Source of the DNA: Kitasatospora sp. NBC_01246
Lineage (GTDB): Bacteria; Actinomycetota; Actinomycetes; Streptomycetales; Streptomycetaceae
Assembly (NCBI RefSeq): GCF_036226505.1
Contig: NZ_CP108484.1
Span: 2,294,001 to 2,358,000, forward strand
Reading direction: 5' to 3'
DNA: 64,000 nucleotides
Numbering within the stretch: the first letter of the stretch is position 1; each line of letters opens with the position of its first letter. The notes below the pieces were generated by a model. It saw nothing but the letters and a program-made list of their open reading frames with translations, had not been told where the DNA came from and did not search any database. Both the position numbers and the translations under genes were made by a program. Shown one piece after another: positions 8,446 through 17,145 of the stretch.

Positions 8446-9545
8446 GACGAAGGGGTCCCTTTCAGGCTGCCGATGCCGAGCGAGCCGTCGGCGGCGGAGG
8501 GGGCGGTGGCGGTACTGGCGGTGTCGGTGGCGGTACTGGCGGTGGCGGCACTGGCGGCGGCGACCTCGGCCGGGGCGCCGGCGGGAGCGGGCGCGGCCGG
8601 CGGCCCGTCGAGGAACTCGGCGGTCGGGACGTAGAAGAGCGAGCCGGTCACCGCCGTGGAGAAGTCGAGCAGCCGGTCGTGACTGCCCGGCGGGCGGCCG
8701 ACGAACATGTTGCGCAGCATCTCCTCCGTCACCTCGGGCGTGCGCGCGTAACCGATGAAGTACGTCCCGAACTCGCCGCCGCCGTCGAAGGATCCGAACG
8801 CCATGTTGAAGCGCATGATCTGCCGCTCCTCACCGTCGGGGCCGGTGATCGCGGTGAGGGCGACGTGCGAGTCGGCGGGCTTGGTCGCGTCGTCCAGCTC
8901 GATGTCGGTGAGCTTGGTGCGGCCGACGGCCCGTTCCTGCTGCTCCACCGGGAGCGTGTTCCAGGCGGTGAGGTCGTGCAGGTACTTCTGGACGACGACG
9001 TAGCTGCCGCCGGCGAACCCCGGGTCCTCCGCGCCGACCACCACGGCCGCCGCGGCCGCCCGCCCCTCGGGGTTCTCGGTACCGTCGACGAAGCCCAGCA
9101 GGTCGCGGTCGTCGAAGTAGCGGAAGCCGTGGACGGAGTCGACGACGGTGGCGGCACCGGCCAGCCGGCGGGTGAGCTGGCCGGCCAGTTCGAAGCAGAG
9201 GTCCAACCGGGTGGCCCGCAGGTGGAGCAGCAGGTCGCCGGGGGTGGCGGGGGCCCGGTGACGGGCGCCCGCCACCTCCCGGAACGGGTGGAGCCCGGCG
9301 GGTCTGGGGCCGGCGAAGAGGCGGTCCCAGGCGTCGGAGCCGATGCCGGTGACGCAGGTCAGCCCGGCGTCGGGGGCCCGGAAGCCGACCGAGCGCCGCA
9401 GGCCGGCGAGGTCGGGCAGCAGGTCGCGGACGGCCTGCTCCCCGCCGGGGTCGATGGTGAGCACCAGGAAGATCGCGACGTTGGTCAGCGGCGTGAGGAC
9501 GGCCTGCGGCTCCCCGGCCGGCGCGCTCGGGCTCTCGGGCGGCAT
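8442..9545 (-). CDS. Dye-decolorizing peroxidase, encapsulin cargo
   Basis: A 367-residue heme DyP-type peroxidase. The GFVDG motif (about 151-155) supplies the distal aspartate. DSHV near residue 227 has the proximal heme histidine, and the arginine in QIMRFNMAFG is the distal one. The extreme C-terminus, after an Ala/Thr-rich linker, carries DGSLGIGSLKG, the cargo-loading peptide that binds the inside of encapsulin shells. The start at 9545 has a strong GAGGTGGAG. No Tat signal is visible, as expected for encapsulated cargo. It probably detoxifies peroxide inside the compartment; the natural substrate is unknown. Confidence 0.96.
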   Translation of the reverse strand: MPPESPSAPAGEPQAVLTPLTNVAIFLVLTIDPGGEQAVRDLLPDLAGLRRSVGFRAPDAGLTCVTGIGSDAWDRLFAGPRPAGLHPFREVAGARHRAPATPGDLLLHLRATRLDLCFELAGQLTRRLAGAATVVDSVHGFRYFDDRDLLGFVDGTENPEGRAAAAAVVVGAEDPGFAGGSYVVVQKYLHDLTAWNTLPVEQQERAVGRTKLTDIELDDATKPADSHVALTAITGPDGEERQIMRFNMAFGSFDGGGEFGTYFIGYARTPEVTEEMLRNMFVGRPPGSHDRLLDFSTAVTGSLFYVPTAEFLDGPPAAPAPAGAPAEVAAASAATASTATDTASTATAPSAADGSLGIGSLKGTPSS

Positions 9546-9669
9546 GGCGGTCTCCACCTCAGGGTTCCCGCGTGCTTCCCCGCCCGGCCCGGCGGTCCGC
9601 GACCGGACGGCCGGCGGGGCGGAGCGGCTCCGCGCTCGGAGCATGACGGACCGGCAGTGATCTGATCAT

Positions 9670-9683
9670 GTGTACGATTACAC
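9670..9683. promoter_or_regulatory. Possible operator upstream of DyP-encapsulin operon
   Basis: GTGTA-CGAT-TACAC, a 5-4-5 palindrome, lies about 125 bp upstream of the peroxidase start, in an unusually AT-rich patch of the 288-bp gap (9546-9833). The rest of the gap is GC-rich and shows no gene. The patch probably holds the operon promoter; the binding protein is unknown. Confidence 0.4.
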
Positions 9684-9833
9684 CGCATAGTGGACATTCG
9701 GGCGCGATCAACACGCACCCGTCCGGCCCAGCGCCACGGCCCGGCGGACGCCCCCGTGAGGGGCGGGCCACCCGGCCCGCCCCTCGTCCCGCTCCGGCTC
9801 TCGTCCCGCTCCGGCCGTCGCCCGTTCGTGCCG

Positions 9834-10466
9834 TCAGGCCCGGAGGGCGGCCAGTTGCTCGGCGAACGGCACCACGGCCGGTGTGTCGGCCGGTGACGGC
9901 GCCGCCGTCGGCGGGCGGCCGGCCAGCAGGGTGGCCAGCTCGCCGGCCGCCCGGTCGATCCGGCCCGGCAGGCCGTCGGTGTGCCGGTCCCCCGTCGCGC
10001 CCCAGTCGTCCGTCGCCGCGTACACCGCGGTGGGGACGACCACCGAGCGCAGGTAGGCGAAGAGCGGCCGGACGGCGTGCTCCAGGGCGAGCGAGTGCCG
10101 GGGAGTGCCGCCGGTGGCGGCGATCAGCACCGGCTTCCCGGCGAGGACGTCGTGGTCGATCACGTCGAAGAAGGACTTGAACAGGCCGCTGTAGGAGGCG
10201 GTGAAGATCGGCGTCACGGCGATCAGGCCGTCGGCGCGCGTCACCGCCTCGACCGCCTCGCGCAGGGCCGCGCCCGGGAACCCGGTCACGAAGTTGTGCG
10301 CGATGTCGGTCGCGAGGTCCCGCAGTTCGATCACCGTGACGTCCACCGCGCCGCCTGCCGCGCCGAGCTGACGGGCCGTCGCCTCGGTCAGCCGGTCGGC
10401 CAGCAGGCGCGTCGAGGACGGCTTGCTCAGCCCGGCGGTCACCACCGCCAGTCGGTACGTGCTCAC
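9834..10466 (-). CDS. NADPH-dependent FMN reductase
   Basis: A 210-residue flavodoxin-like NAD(P)H:FMN reductase. The N-terminus YRLAVVTAGLSKPSSTRLLAD, the ITPIFTASYSGLFKSFFD-like substrate segment (VTPIFTASYSGLFKSF) and LIAATGGTPRHSLALEHAVRP are typical of the CE1759-type family. Its start overlaps the stop of the LLM oxidoreductase by four bases. The two form a coupled pair in which this protein supplies reduced FMN and the partner oxidises a substrate with O2. The physiological substrate is unknown. Confidence 0.9.
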   Translation of the reverse strand: MSTYRLAVVTAGLSKPSSTRLLADRLTEATARQLGAAGGAVDVTVIELRDLATDIAHNFVTGFPGAALREAVEAVTRADGLIAVTPIFTASYSGLFKSFFDVIDHDVLAGKPVLIAATGGTPRHSLALEHAVRPLFAYLRSVVVPTAVYAATDDWGATGDRHTDGLPGRIDRAAGELATLLAGRPPTAAPSPADTPAVVPFAEQLAALRA

Positions 10467-11569
10467 TCGGCCACCTCCGTCGTCTCCTCCTGCGCGGCGA
10501 GTGCGGCCGCGACCCGGGCCGCGTGCGTCGGCCCGTCCGGGACGCCCGCCGGGCGGCCCTTGGCGAACTCCTCGCGCAGCACCGGCACGACCTCCTCTCC
10601 CAGCAGGTCCAGCTGCTCCAGCACGGTCTTCAGCGGCAGGCCGGCGTGGTCCATCAGGAACAGCTGGCGCTGGTAGTCGCCGAACGACTCGCGGAAGGTC
10701 AGCGTCTTCTCGATGACCTCCTGCGGACTGCCCACGGTGAGCGGGGTCTGCTCGGTGAACTCCTCCAGCGAGGGGCCGTGGCCGTACACCGGCGCGTTGT
10801 CGAAGTACGGGCGGAACTCGCGCACCGCGTCCTGCGAGTTCTTCCGCATGAACAGCTGGCCGCCGAGCCCGACGTAGGCCTGCTCCGCCGTGCCGTGCCC
10901 GTAGTGGGCGTAGCGCTCGCGGTAGAGGTCGACCAGCTTCTGGAAGTGCTCCTTGGGCCAGAAGATGTTGTTCGCGAAGAAGCCGTCACCGTAGTAGGCG
11001 GCCTGCTCGGCGATCTCCGGGCTGCGGATCGAGCCGTGCCAGACGAACGGCGCGACGCCGTCCAGCGGGCGCGGGGTGGAGGTGAAGGACTGCAGCGGGG
11101 TGCGGAAGCGGCCCGACCAGTCCACCACGTCCTCGCGCCACAGCTGGTGCAGCAGCGCGTAGTTCTCGACCGCCAGCGGGATGCCCTGGCGGATGTCCTT
11201 GCCGAACCACGGGTACACCGGGCCAGTGTTGCCGCGGCCCATCATGAGGTCGACCCGGCCGTCCGCGAGGTGCTGGAGCATCGCGAAGTCCTCGGCGATC
11301 TTCACCGGGTCGTTCGTGGTGATCAGCGTGGTCGAGGTGGAGAGGATGATGCGTTCGGTCCGCGCGGCTATGTAGCCGAGCATGGTCGTCGGCGAGGACG
11401 GCACGAACGGCGGGTTGTGGTGCTCGCCGGTCGCGAAGACGTCCAGGCCGACCTCCTCGGCCTTGCGGGCGATGGCCACCATCGCCTTGATCCGCTCGTG
11501 CTCGGTCGGGGTGCGGCCGGTGGTCGGGTCGGGGGTGACGTCGCCGACGGTGAAGATTCCGAACTGCAT
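10463..11569 (-). CDS. LLM-class flavin-dependent oxidoreductase
   Basis: A 368-residue luciferase-like monooxygenase of the CE1758 type, with a TIM barrel. MQFGIFTVGDVTPDPTTGR, VFATGEHHNPPFVPSSPTT and the ISTSTTLITTNDPVKIAEDFAMLQHLADGR-type segment (DFAMLQHLADGRVDLMMGRG) are characteristic. Homologues start at MQFGIF, so I use the ATG ending at 11569; two GTG codons just upstream sit too close to AGGAG to be preferred clearly. It is translationally coupled to the FMN reductase that would feed it FMNH2. Role: oxygenation or oxidative cleavage of an unknown small molecule. Confidence 0.9.
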   Translation of the reverse strand: MQFGIFTVGDVTPDPTTGRTPTEHERIKAMVAIARKAEEVGLDVFATGEHHNPPFVPSSPTTMLGYIAARTERIILSTSTTLITTNDPVKIAEDFAMLQHLADGRVDLMMGRGNTGPVYPWFGKDIRQGIPLAVENYALLHQLWREDVVDWSGRFRTPLQSFTSTPRPLDGVAPFVWHGSIRSPEIAEQAAYYGDGFFANNIFWPKEHFQKLVDLYRERYAHYGHGTAEQAYVGLGGQLFMRKNSQDAVREFRPYFDNAPVYGHGPSLEEFTEQTPLTVGSPQEVIEKTLTFRESFGDYQRQLFLMDHAGLPLKTVLEQLDLLGEEVVPVLREEFAKGRPAGVPDGPTHAARVAAALAAQEETTEVAE

Positions 11570-11828
11570 GCTGCTCACCACACTCCTGGTGAATCCCGGG
11601 CGCGGGATCCGATCGTCAAAGTTTCAACCACCTTAGCACCGGCCGATCCGCCGGTATTCCCCTGCGCGCCCCGCGGGCGCCCAGGACCGCACGGGTGCGG
11701 GGCCGTACCGGCACACGGGCCGGGCAGGCCTTGAGGGCCCCGGGGCGGACCGGGCGGTTTCCCGGGCCGGCGGGACAATGGGAGGAGCAAGGACGGCCGA
11801 CCCGGAGTCCCGGAAGGGCGGCGAGCCG

Positions 11829-12590
11829 ATGGCGGCCTACATCGCGGTGAGTGCGCTGAGCCACGAGGGCCTGGTGCGCGAACACAACGAGGACAGCCTG
11901 ACGGTCGGGCCGTGGACGCTCTGCGCGACCGTGACCGGCAACCCGCAGACCCTGCTCTTCCCGACCGGACCGCCCTGCGTGGTCGCGGTGGCGGACGGGC
12001 TCGGCGGGCACCCGGGGGGCGAGGTGGCGAGCGCGCTGGTGGCCCGGCGGCTGGCCGCCGCCGGGCCGGGCCTGGAGGGCGAGGAGACCGTCCGGGAGGC
12101 CCTGCAGTCCTGCAACCAGGCGGTGTACGCCGCGGCGGCCGAGGATCCGGAACTCGCCGCGATGGGCACGACGGTGGCGGGCGTGGTGCTGCTCCCCGAG
12201 CGGATCGTCGCCTTCAACGTCGGCGACAGCCGGGTCTACCGGGTGGAGCGGGACGGCCTGCGCCGGATCAGCGTGGACGACAGTCCGCCGCCGGCCCCCG
12301 GACGGCGGACCACCTCGCTGATCACCCAGTCGCTCGGCGGCTCGTTCGGCCTGACCTTCGTCGAACCGCATGTGCGCGGCATGCCGCTGGCGGTCGGTGA
12401 CCGGTACCTGGTGTGCAGCGACGGCCTGACCGATCCGGTGCCGGAGGAGGAGCTGTCGGCGCTGCTGACGGGCTCCGCCGAAGGATCGGAACGGGCCGAC
12501 GGGCGCGCGGTCTACGACCTCTGGAGGGCGGCGATCGAGGCCGGCGGGCCGGACAACATCACGATGGCCCTGGTCCGGGTCGCCGGGTAG
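11829..12590 (+). CDS. PP2C-family serine/threonine protein phosphatase
   Basis: A 253-residue PPM/PP2C phosphatase, metal-dependent and cytosolic, that removes phosphate from Ser/Thr residues placed by Hanks-type kinases. Motifs occur in order: GLVREHNEDS (first metal aspartate region), VAVADGLGGHPGGEVAS, MGTTVAGVV, FNVGDSRVYR, CSDGLTDPV and GGPDNITMALV. All metal-binding acids are present and no extra domain is attached. The start ATG 11829 is preceded by GGAAGG some 13 bases away. It stands alone; no kinase or FHA gene is next to it, so its target is unknown. Confidence 0.93.
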   Translation: MAAYIAVSALSHEGLVREHNEDSLTVGPWTLCATVTGNPQTLLFPTGPPCVVAVADGLGGHPGGEVASALVARRLAAAGPGLEGEETVREALQSCNQAVYAAAAEDPELAAMGTTVAGVVLLPERIVAFNVGDSRVYRVERDGLRRISVDDSPPPAPGRRTTSLITQSLGGSFGLTFVEPHVRGMPLAVGDRYLVCSDGLTDPVPEEELSALLTGSAEGSERADGRAVYDLWRAAIEAGGPDNITMALVRVAG

Positions 12591-12621
12591 CCCCGGCGCG
12601 AGCCGCCGCCGGGCCCACGCG

Positions 12622-12664
12622 GGAGGCCCCGGCGGAGCGCCGCACGCGCTCCCCCGGGGCCTCC
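12622..12664. terminator. Strong hairpin between convergent genes
   Basis: A 19-base stem with one C-C mismatch (12622-12640 with 12646-12664) and a 5-base loop lies between the PP2C and collagenase genes. It can terminate both. Confidence 0.85.
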
Positions 12665-12680
12665 GGTCATCCGGGGCCGA

Positions 12681-15248
12681 TCAGAACTCGGCCTTGATGT
12701 TCGCGCCGCCGAAGCCCTGCTGGGCGTAGAGGCTGGCGTAGACGTAACCCGCGGGCGGGTTGTCGATGGTGAGGGTCTCGGTGTTGTTGGAGGCGTTGAC
12801 CGACCGGGCCGTGTAGGCGTTGGTGTACGCCCACGAGGCGGTGTTGAAGTAGAGGTCGGCGTTGCCGGTGCCGCCGGTGCTGGTCAGCTTCAGCTGCTTC
12901 GTCCCGGCCGGGATGTAGAGGTAGAAGTGGGCGTAGTTGCCGGTGGTCGCCGCCAGGTTGCTCCGCCGGCAGTTCCGGTCGAGCAGTCGGGTGTCGGCGG
13001 CGGAGCACTCGGGCATCCGCGAGACGGTGACCGCCCGGCTGGTGCTCGCGGTGGCGCCCTTGTCGTCGGTCACGGTCAGGGTGACGGTGTAGGTGCCGTC
13101 CGCGCCGTAGGTCTTGGTCGGGTTGGCGGCGGTGGAGGTGGTGCCGTCACCGAAGTTCCACGCGCGGGAGGCGATCGTGCCGTCCTTGTCGGTGGAGCGG
13201 TCGACGAAGGTGACGCTCAGCTCGCCGGTCGCGGTCGTGAAGGCCGCCGTGGGCGCCTGGTTGCCGCCCGGGTCGGTGCCGGTGCCGCAGGAGCCGGCCG
13301 CGCAGGCGGTCAGCCAGGCGTCGAAGTCGGCGTTGTAGCGGGAGCCGATGGTGGAGGTCAGGTAGCCGCGGGCGCCGTTCCAGTCCCCGGCGCGGTACTT
13401 GGCGAGCACCGCGTCCATGTCCGCGCGGTGCTTCTCCAGCATGTAACGGACGGCCAGGTAGCCCCAGTTGTAGACGCGGGTCTGGTCGGCGTTGTCGTAC
13501 GTGGTGTCGAAGAGCGTGCTCAGGCTGTAGGTGTGCAGGCCGGCGGCGGACATCGCCGCGTCGTACGACACCTTGCGGTACGAGTAGGAGACGTACTCGG
13601 CGAAGCCCTCGACCCACCAGACGGTCGGCGTGGTCATCCCGGCGTTGAAGTCGCCGGCCATGTCGAACCGGCCGTCCAGGTAGTGGGTGTACTCGTGGTT
13701 GAGGTTCCAGATCTGGAAGTCCGGACGCACCCACTCGGCCTCGTAGGCGAGGAAGCGCGGCTGGTTGCCGACCGCGGCCGGGTCGCCCTCCAGGTACATG
13801 CCGCCGTTGTTGGTGTTGATGCCGTAGATGATCGCGGCGAACACGCCGTAGTCGAAGCGGCCGTGGAAGACCACGACCTCGATGGTGGTGTTCCGGTCGT
13901 TGGCCACCGGGCCGCCGTCGCGGACCACGGAGTGGAAGAAGGCGTCCTGGCCGGTCAGGCTGGTGCAGGCGGTGGACAGCTGGGTGGAGTCCAGGGCCTG
14001 GGCGAGGATCTTGATGCTCGGGCTGCAGGTGTAGCTGACCGTCAGATTGGCCGCCTTGAGGCGGTTGGCGGCGTCGCAGGTGCCGTAGTACGAGCAGTTG
14101 GCGGCGTCGTAGGCGGCCGTCATCTCGGCGGCGGCGGCCCACTGGTAGGCGGTGCGGCCGCCGACCGAGGCCTGGTCGACCAGGCCCTTGACCAGCGGGC
14201 GGTCCTTGGCCTGCAGCGGGGCGTACTGGAGGAAGCGGCCCATCTCGCGGGTGGCGTTGTAGACCAGGAAGCCGTAGTCACCGCCGAGCAGGGCGTTGTT
14301 GGCGCCGGCGAAGCCGTACAGCGAGTCCAGCACGCTCGGGTCGGCCTGGACGGCCGAGACGAACGCGGGGATCTGGTGGCCGCGCCACAGCACGGTGAAG
14401 ACGCCGTTGAGGGCGTTCCCCATCCCGGCCGGGTTGTGGGTGGCGGCGTTGTAGTCGGCCAGCATGCGCTTGACGACGTACAGGTAGCGGACGTTCTCCT
14501 GCGCGCTGTCGATCAGTACGACGGCCTCGCCCAGCGTGCCCGAGTTGTCGGAACTCACGTCACGCGAGTGGGAGTTGGCGAAGAAGGTGTCCAGCGCGCC
14601 ACGGATCGCGGTCTGCAGGGCGGTGCCGTAGGTGCCGACGTCGGCGGGGTGGTACCACTGCACGAAGTAGCCCGCGCGCAGGAAGAGCACCAACTGGCCG
14701 GCGGAGGTGGTGTTGTTGCCTGGGTAGGCGGCGGCGGTGTCGCGCAGGGCGTTGGCCACGGTGACCATCTGCGCCTCGCGGAAGGCCTTGTTGGCGTCGG
14801 TGCCGGTGAGCGTGAACAGCTGGTTGACGCAGCCGAGTTCGGCGGACTTGATCTGCTGGACCAGGGCGCTGCCGGTGCGGCTGGTGAAGTCGCCGACGTT
14901 GCAGGCCGCGGCGGTCGCGGCGGCGGACTGCTGCCCGGCGGACTTGGCCGACGTGGCGGCCGCCCCCGTCGAGGCGGCGTCCGCGGGCGCGGTGGCCGAG
15001 AGCGGGGCGCGGTCACTGGCGGGGACGGACCGGTTCTGGCCGTCGCCCTGCGCGGCGGCGCCGATGCCGGGCTGCGGGGCCGGACCGGCCGCCGTGGCGG
15101 ACGGGGCGCCGCCGGGCTGCGGCGGGACCGGGGCAGGGGCGGCCTGGCCGCGCGGGGCGAACAGGCCGAGCGCCAGGAGCATCGCCAGGGCGATCGTCAC
15201 CAGCCTGGCCAACTGAGGCAGTGGTGAAAAAGGTCGTGCGGTTCTCAC
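12681..15248 (-). CDS. Secreted M9-type collagenase with PKD and PPC domains
   Basis: An 855-residue secreted metalloprotease. A Sec signal peptide covers about residues 1-36 (RLVTIALAMLLALGLF, cleavage after GQA). A low-complexity Ala/Pro linker follows, then the large M9 N-terminal domain. The zinc site HEYTH lies at 518-522, with EGFAEYVSY near 546 supplying the third ligand. A PKD domain (about 663-745, WNFGDGTTS) and a C-terminal PPC domain (about 755-855) are collagen- or substrate-binding modules. It probably feeds on collagen or gelatin. The start at 15248 has no strong Shine-Dalgarno. Its promoter region holds several TGTGA/TCACA repeats, suggesting dedicated control. Confidence 0.93.
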   Translation of the reverse strand: MRTARPFSPLPQLARLVTIALAMLLALGLFAPRGQAAPAPVPPQPGGAPSATAAGPAPQPGIGAAAQGDGQNRSVPASDRAPLSATAPADAASTGAAATSAKSAGQQSAAATAAACNVGDFTSRTGSALVQQIKSAELGCVNQLFTLTGTDANKAFREAQMVTVANALRDTAAAYPGNNTTSAGQLVLFLRAGYFVQWYHPADVGTYGTALQTAIRGALDTFFANSHSRDVSSDNSGTLGEAVVLIDSAQENVRYLYVVKRMLADYNAATHNPAGMGNALNGVFTVLWRGHQIPAFVSAVQADPSVLDSLYGFAGANNALLGGDYGFLVYNATREMGRFLQYAPLQAKDRPLVKGLVDQASVGGRTAYQWAAAAEMTAAYDAANCSYYGTCDAANRLKAANLTVSYTCSPSIKILAQALDSTQLSTACTSLTGQDAFFHSVVRDGGPVANDRNTTIEVVVFHGRFDYGVFAAIIYGINTNNGGMYLEGDPAAVGNQPRFLAYEAEWVRPDFQIWNLNHEYTHYLDGRFDMAGDFNAGMTTPTVWWVEGFAEYVSYSYRKVSYDAAMSAAGLHTYSLSTLFDTTYDNADQTRVYNWGYLAVRYMLEKHRADMDAVLAKYRAGDWNGARGYLTSTIGSRYNADFDAWLTACAAGSCGTGTDPGGNQAPTAAFTTATGELSVTFVDRSTDKDGTIASRAWNFGDGTTSTAANPTKTYGADGTYTVTLTVTDDKGATASTSRAVTVSRMPECSAADTRLLDRNCRRSNLAATTGNYAHFYLYIPAGTKQLKLTSTGGTGNADLYFNTASWAYTNAYTARSVNASNNTETLTIDNPPAGYVYASLYAQQGFGGANIKAEF

Positions 15249-15365
15249 GTGGGGGCCTCCGGGCCTTCTTCAACCGCGCTGGGGAGACGCGGCCTTGACG
15301 GGAGTGAGGACCGTTGCGACGGCGCCGTGGGGCGGCTCCGTCGTGCACACGGTGGGGAGTGTGAC

Positions 15366-15397
15366 ATGTACAATGGCATACATCACATGACGTGTGA
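15366..15397. promoter_or_regulatory. Clustered palindromes upstream of collagenase
   Basis: ATGTA-N8-TACAT (15366-15383) abuts TCACA-N5-TGTGA (15383-15397), and a further TGTGACATG half-site lies just to the left. The AT content is far above its surroundings. About 120-150 bp separate it from the collagenase start, so it may overlap the promoter of a long-leader mRNA. Candidate operator for an unidentified regulator. Confidence 0.5.
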
Positions 15398-15458
15398 AGC
15401 CCCTGGACACCGGCCTTCGGGCCGGACCCCGGGGCAGGCTCCCCGGACCGGTGACGAC

Positions 15459-15507
15459 GAACGGCCGTTGGGCCGAGGAATCGACTTCCTCGGCCCAACG
15501 GCCGTTC
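15459..15507. terminator. Perfect 22-bp hairpin downstream of doxX-like gene
   Basis: Bases 15459-15480 pair perfectly with 15486-15507 around a 5-base loop. It lies between the end of the DoxX gene and the collagenase promoter on the same strand, so it should insulate one from the other. The rest of the 390-bp gap (15249-15638) has no gene apart from the palindromes listed. Confidence 0.85.
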
Positions 15508-15638
15508 TCCTACCGGGAGCTGAGCGGCCGGCAGCCGCGCACGTCACCGTGCGGACCGGACGGCCCCTCGGGTCCGGGCAGGTCAGGCAGGTCGGACGGA
15601 TCGGGCGGTCCGCCCCCCGGACCCCGGACCCGGGCGGA

Positions 15639-16211
15639 TCACTTGCGCAGCAGCAGGATGACGCCGGCGGTGACCAGGCCGACCACCACCGCGGCCGCGC
15701 CGTACGCGAGCCGGTGCGCGCGCAGGACGGGCAGGAAGCGGTCCACGGCGTACCGGCCGGGCCCGGTCAGGGCGAGCGCGGCGGCGCCGGCGGTGAGCAG
15801 CAGCTCGTACTCGCTGCCCTTGGGCGCGAAGAAGCCGCCGCCCCAGGTGACGGCGAGCGCGTTGACCATGGTGCCCAGGATGGCGGCCGCGGCCAGCGGG
15901 GTCAGCAGGCCGGCGGCGAGCGCGAGGCCGCCGAAGGTCTCGGTGAGACCGGCGACCACGGCCATGGCGTCGCCGGCCGGGTAGCCGCTCATGGTGAAGA
16001 ACTGACCGGTGCCGTCGAGGCCACCGCCGCCGAACCAGCCGAACAGCTTCTGACTGCCGTGCGCGGCCATGGTCAGGCCGAGCGCGAGGCGCAGCAGGAG
16101 CAGGCCCGCGTCATAGGCGTGCGGCGAGGTCAGCGCGGGCTCGGGGGCTGCCCGGCCCGGGAGGACGGTGGCGGTGGTGGGGGCGGTCGTGCTCGGGCTG
16201 GTGCTCGGCAT
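15639..16211 (-). CDS. DoxX-family membrane protein
   Basis: A 190-residue inner-membrane protein with four helices and the DoxX core (LLLLRLALGLTMAAHGSQKLFGWFGGGG at about residues 30-58; LTETFGGLALAAGLLTPLAA). DoxX proteins are linked to thiol/quinone stress and to resistance to electrophiles. I prefer ATG 16211, which has GGAGA seven bases upstream, over ATG 16223. The upstream region carries two copies of a MarR-type palindrome that also flank the promoter of the extradiol dioxygenase 40 kb away. This implies one regulator for both. A 22-bp hairpin follows the gene. Confidence 0.9.
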   Translation of the reverse strand: MPSTSPSTTAPTTATVLPGRAAPEPALTSPHAYDAGLLLLRLALGLTMAAHGSQKLFGWFGGGGLDGTGQFFTMSGYPAGDAMAVVAGLTETFGGLALAAGLLTPLAAAAILGTMVNALAVTWGGGFFAPKGSEYELLLTAGAAALALTGPGRYAVDRFLPVLRAHRLAYGAAAVVVGLVTAGVILLLRK

Positions 16212-16278
16212 GCGCGTCTCCATCGATCGGGGTCGGTCGAAGCAAAAGGGGTCACGGACGGTTACGGACGAACCGGTC

Positions 16279-16331
16279 GTTCAAATTCGAACCGCCGCCG
16301 TTCGACCGTACCTGGGAGTTCGAATTTGAAC
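16279..16331. promoter_or_regulatory. Paired MarR-type operators upstream of doxX-like gene
   Basis: GTTCAAATTCGAAC (16279-16292) and its exact inverse complement GTTCGAATTTGAAC (16318-16331) lie 39 bp apart, start to start. The same 14-bp motif pair with the same 39-bp spacing lies between the MarR gene and the dioxygenase gene at 56955-57007. The window MarR protein is the likely binder. Confidence 0.85.
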
Positions 16332-16433
16332 AACCGGCGCGAGTGCGGGGAGTGAGCGAACGGGCACGCGGACCGGCCGACCGGTACGTGGCAACCGGTC
16401 GCGCCCGGCCGGGCACCGGGGCAGGGTGGAGGC

Positions 16434-17027
16434 ATGGCTCACACGGAATTCCAGCGACCGGCCCGGCCCGGCACCCCGTACGCCGAGGCGCTGGCGGCCT
16501 TCGGCGAGCGCGTCCGGCTGGTCGGGCCCGACCGGTGGGACGCGCCCACTCCGTGCACCGACTGGACGGTGCGGGACCTCGTCAACCACCTCACCGGCGA
16601 GCAGCTCTGGGTGCCCGAGCTGCTGATGGGCTCGACCGTCTCCGAGGTCGGCGGCCGGTTCGACGGCGATGTCCTCGGCGCCGACCCGGCCGCCGCCTGG
16701 ACGGCCGCCGCCGAGGCCGCCCGCACCGCGTTCGAGGTGCCCGGCGCCACCGAGCTGACCGTCCACCTCTCGTTCGGCGACGCCTCCGGCCAGTACTACC
16801 TGGACCAGCTCACCGCCGACACCGTCGTCCACACCTGGGACCTCGCCGAGGCGATCGGCCACCGCACCCGGCTGCCGGACGGCCTGGTGGAGTTCGCGCT
16901 CGGCGAGCTGGCCGGGTACGGGGGCCTCTCCGGCAGCGGAGTGTTCGACCCGCCGTTGCCGGTGCCGGACGGCGCGAGCCCGCAGACCCGGCTGCTCGCC
17001 CTCGCCGGCCGCCGCGACCGCCCCTGA
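16434..17027 (+). CDS. TIGR03086-family DinB-like metal-binding protein
   Basis: A 197-residue protein of the maleylpyruvate isomerase/DinB-like four-helix family (TIGR03086). PTPCTDWTVRDLVNHLTGEQLW supplies the first helix with its conserved histidine, and TADTVVHTWDLAEAIG supplies two more conserved positions for a divalent metal. Several relatives are mycothiol-dependent enzymes, which fits an actinobacterium, but the reaction of this subgroup is unknown. The gene is divergent from the DoxX gene across the MarR-type operators, so it might share that control. No clear Shine-Dalgarno precedes ATG 16434. Confidence 0.8.
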   Translation: MAHTEFQRPARPGTPYAEALAAFGERVRLVGPDRWDAPTPCTDWTVRDLVNHLTGEQLWVPELLMGSTVSEVGGRFDGDVLGADPAAAWTAAAEAARTAFEVPGATELTVHLSFGDASGQYYLDQLTADTVVHTWDLAEAIGHRTRLPDGLVEFALGELAGYGGLSGSGVFDPPLPVPDGASPQTRLLALAGRRDRP

Positions 17028-17145
17028 CCCGGGACACCCAGGGTCCCCGGCCGGTCACCCGGGGTGGTACGACCGGCCCGACCGGTGCCGGACGCCGGAT
17101 ACTGGAGGTGTTCGGGGGGATCACCGGACGAGAGGCGGGCGCGCC

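Noticed and set aside
12927..15227. 766-codon plus-strand frame opposite the collagenase
   Set aside because: It is a Gly/Val/Arg-rich shadow of the collagenase, which has a signal peptide, HEYTH site and domain order.
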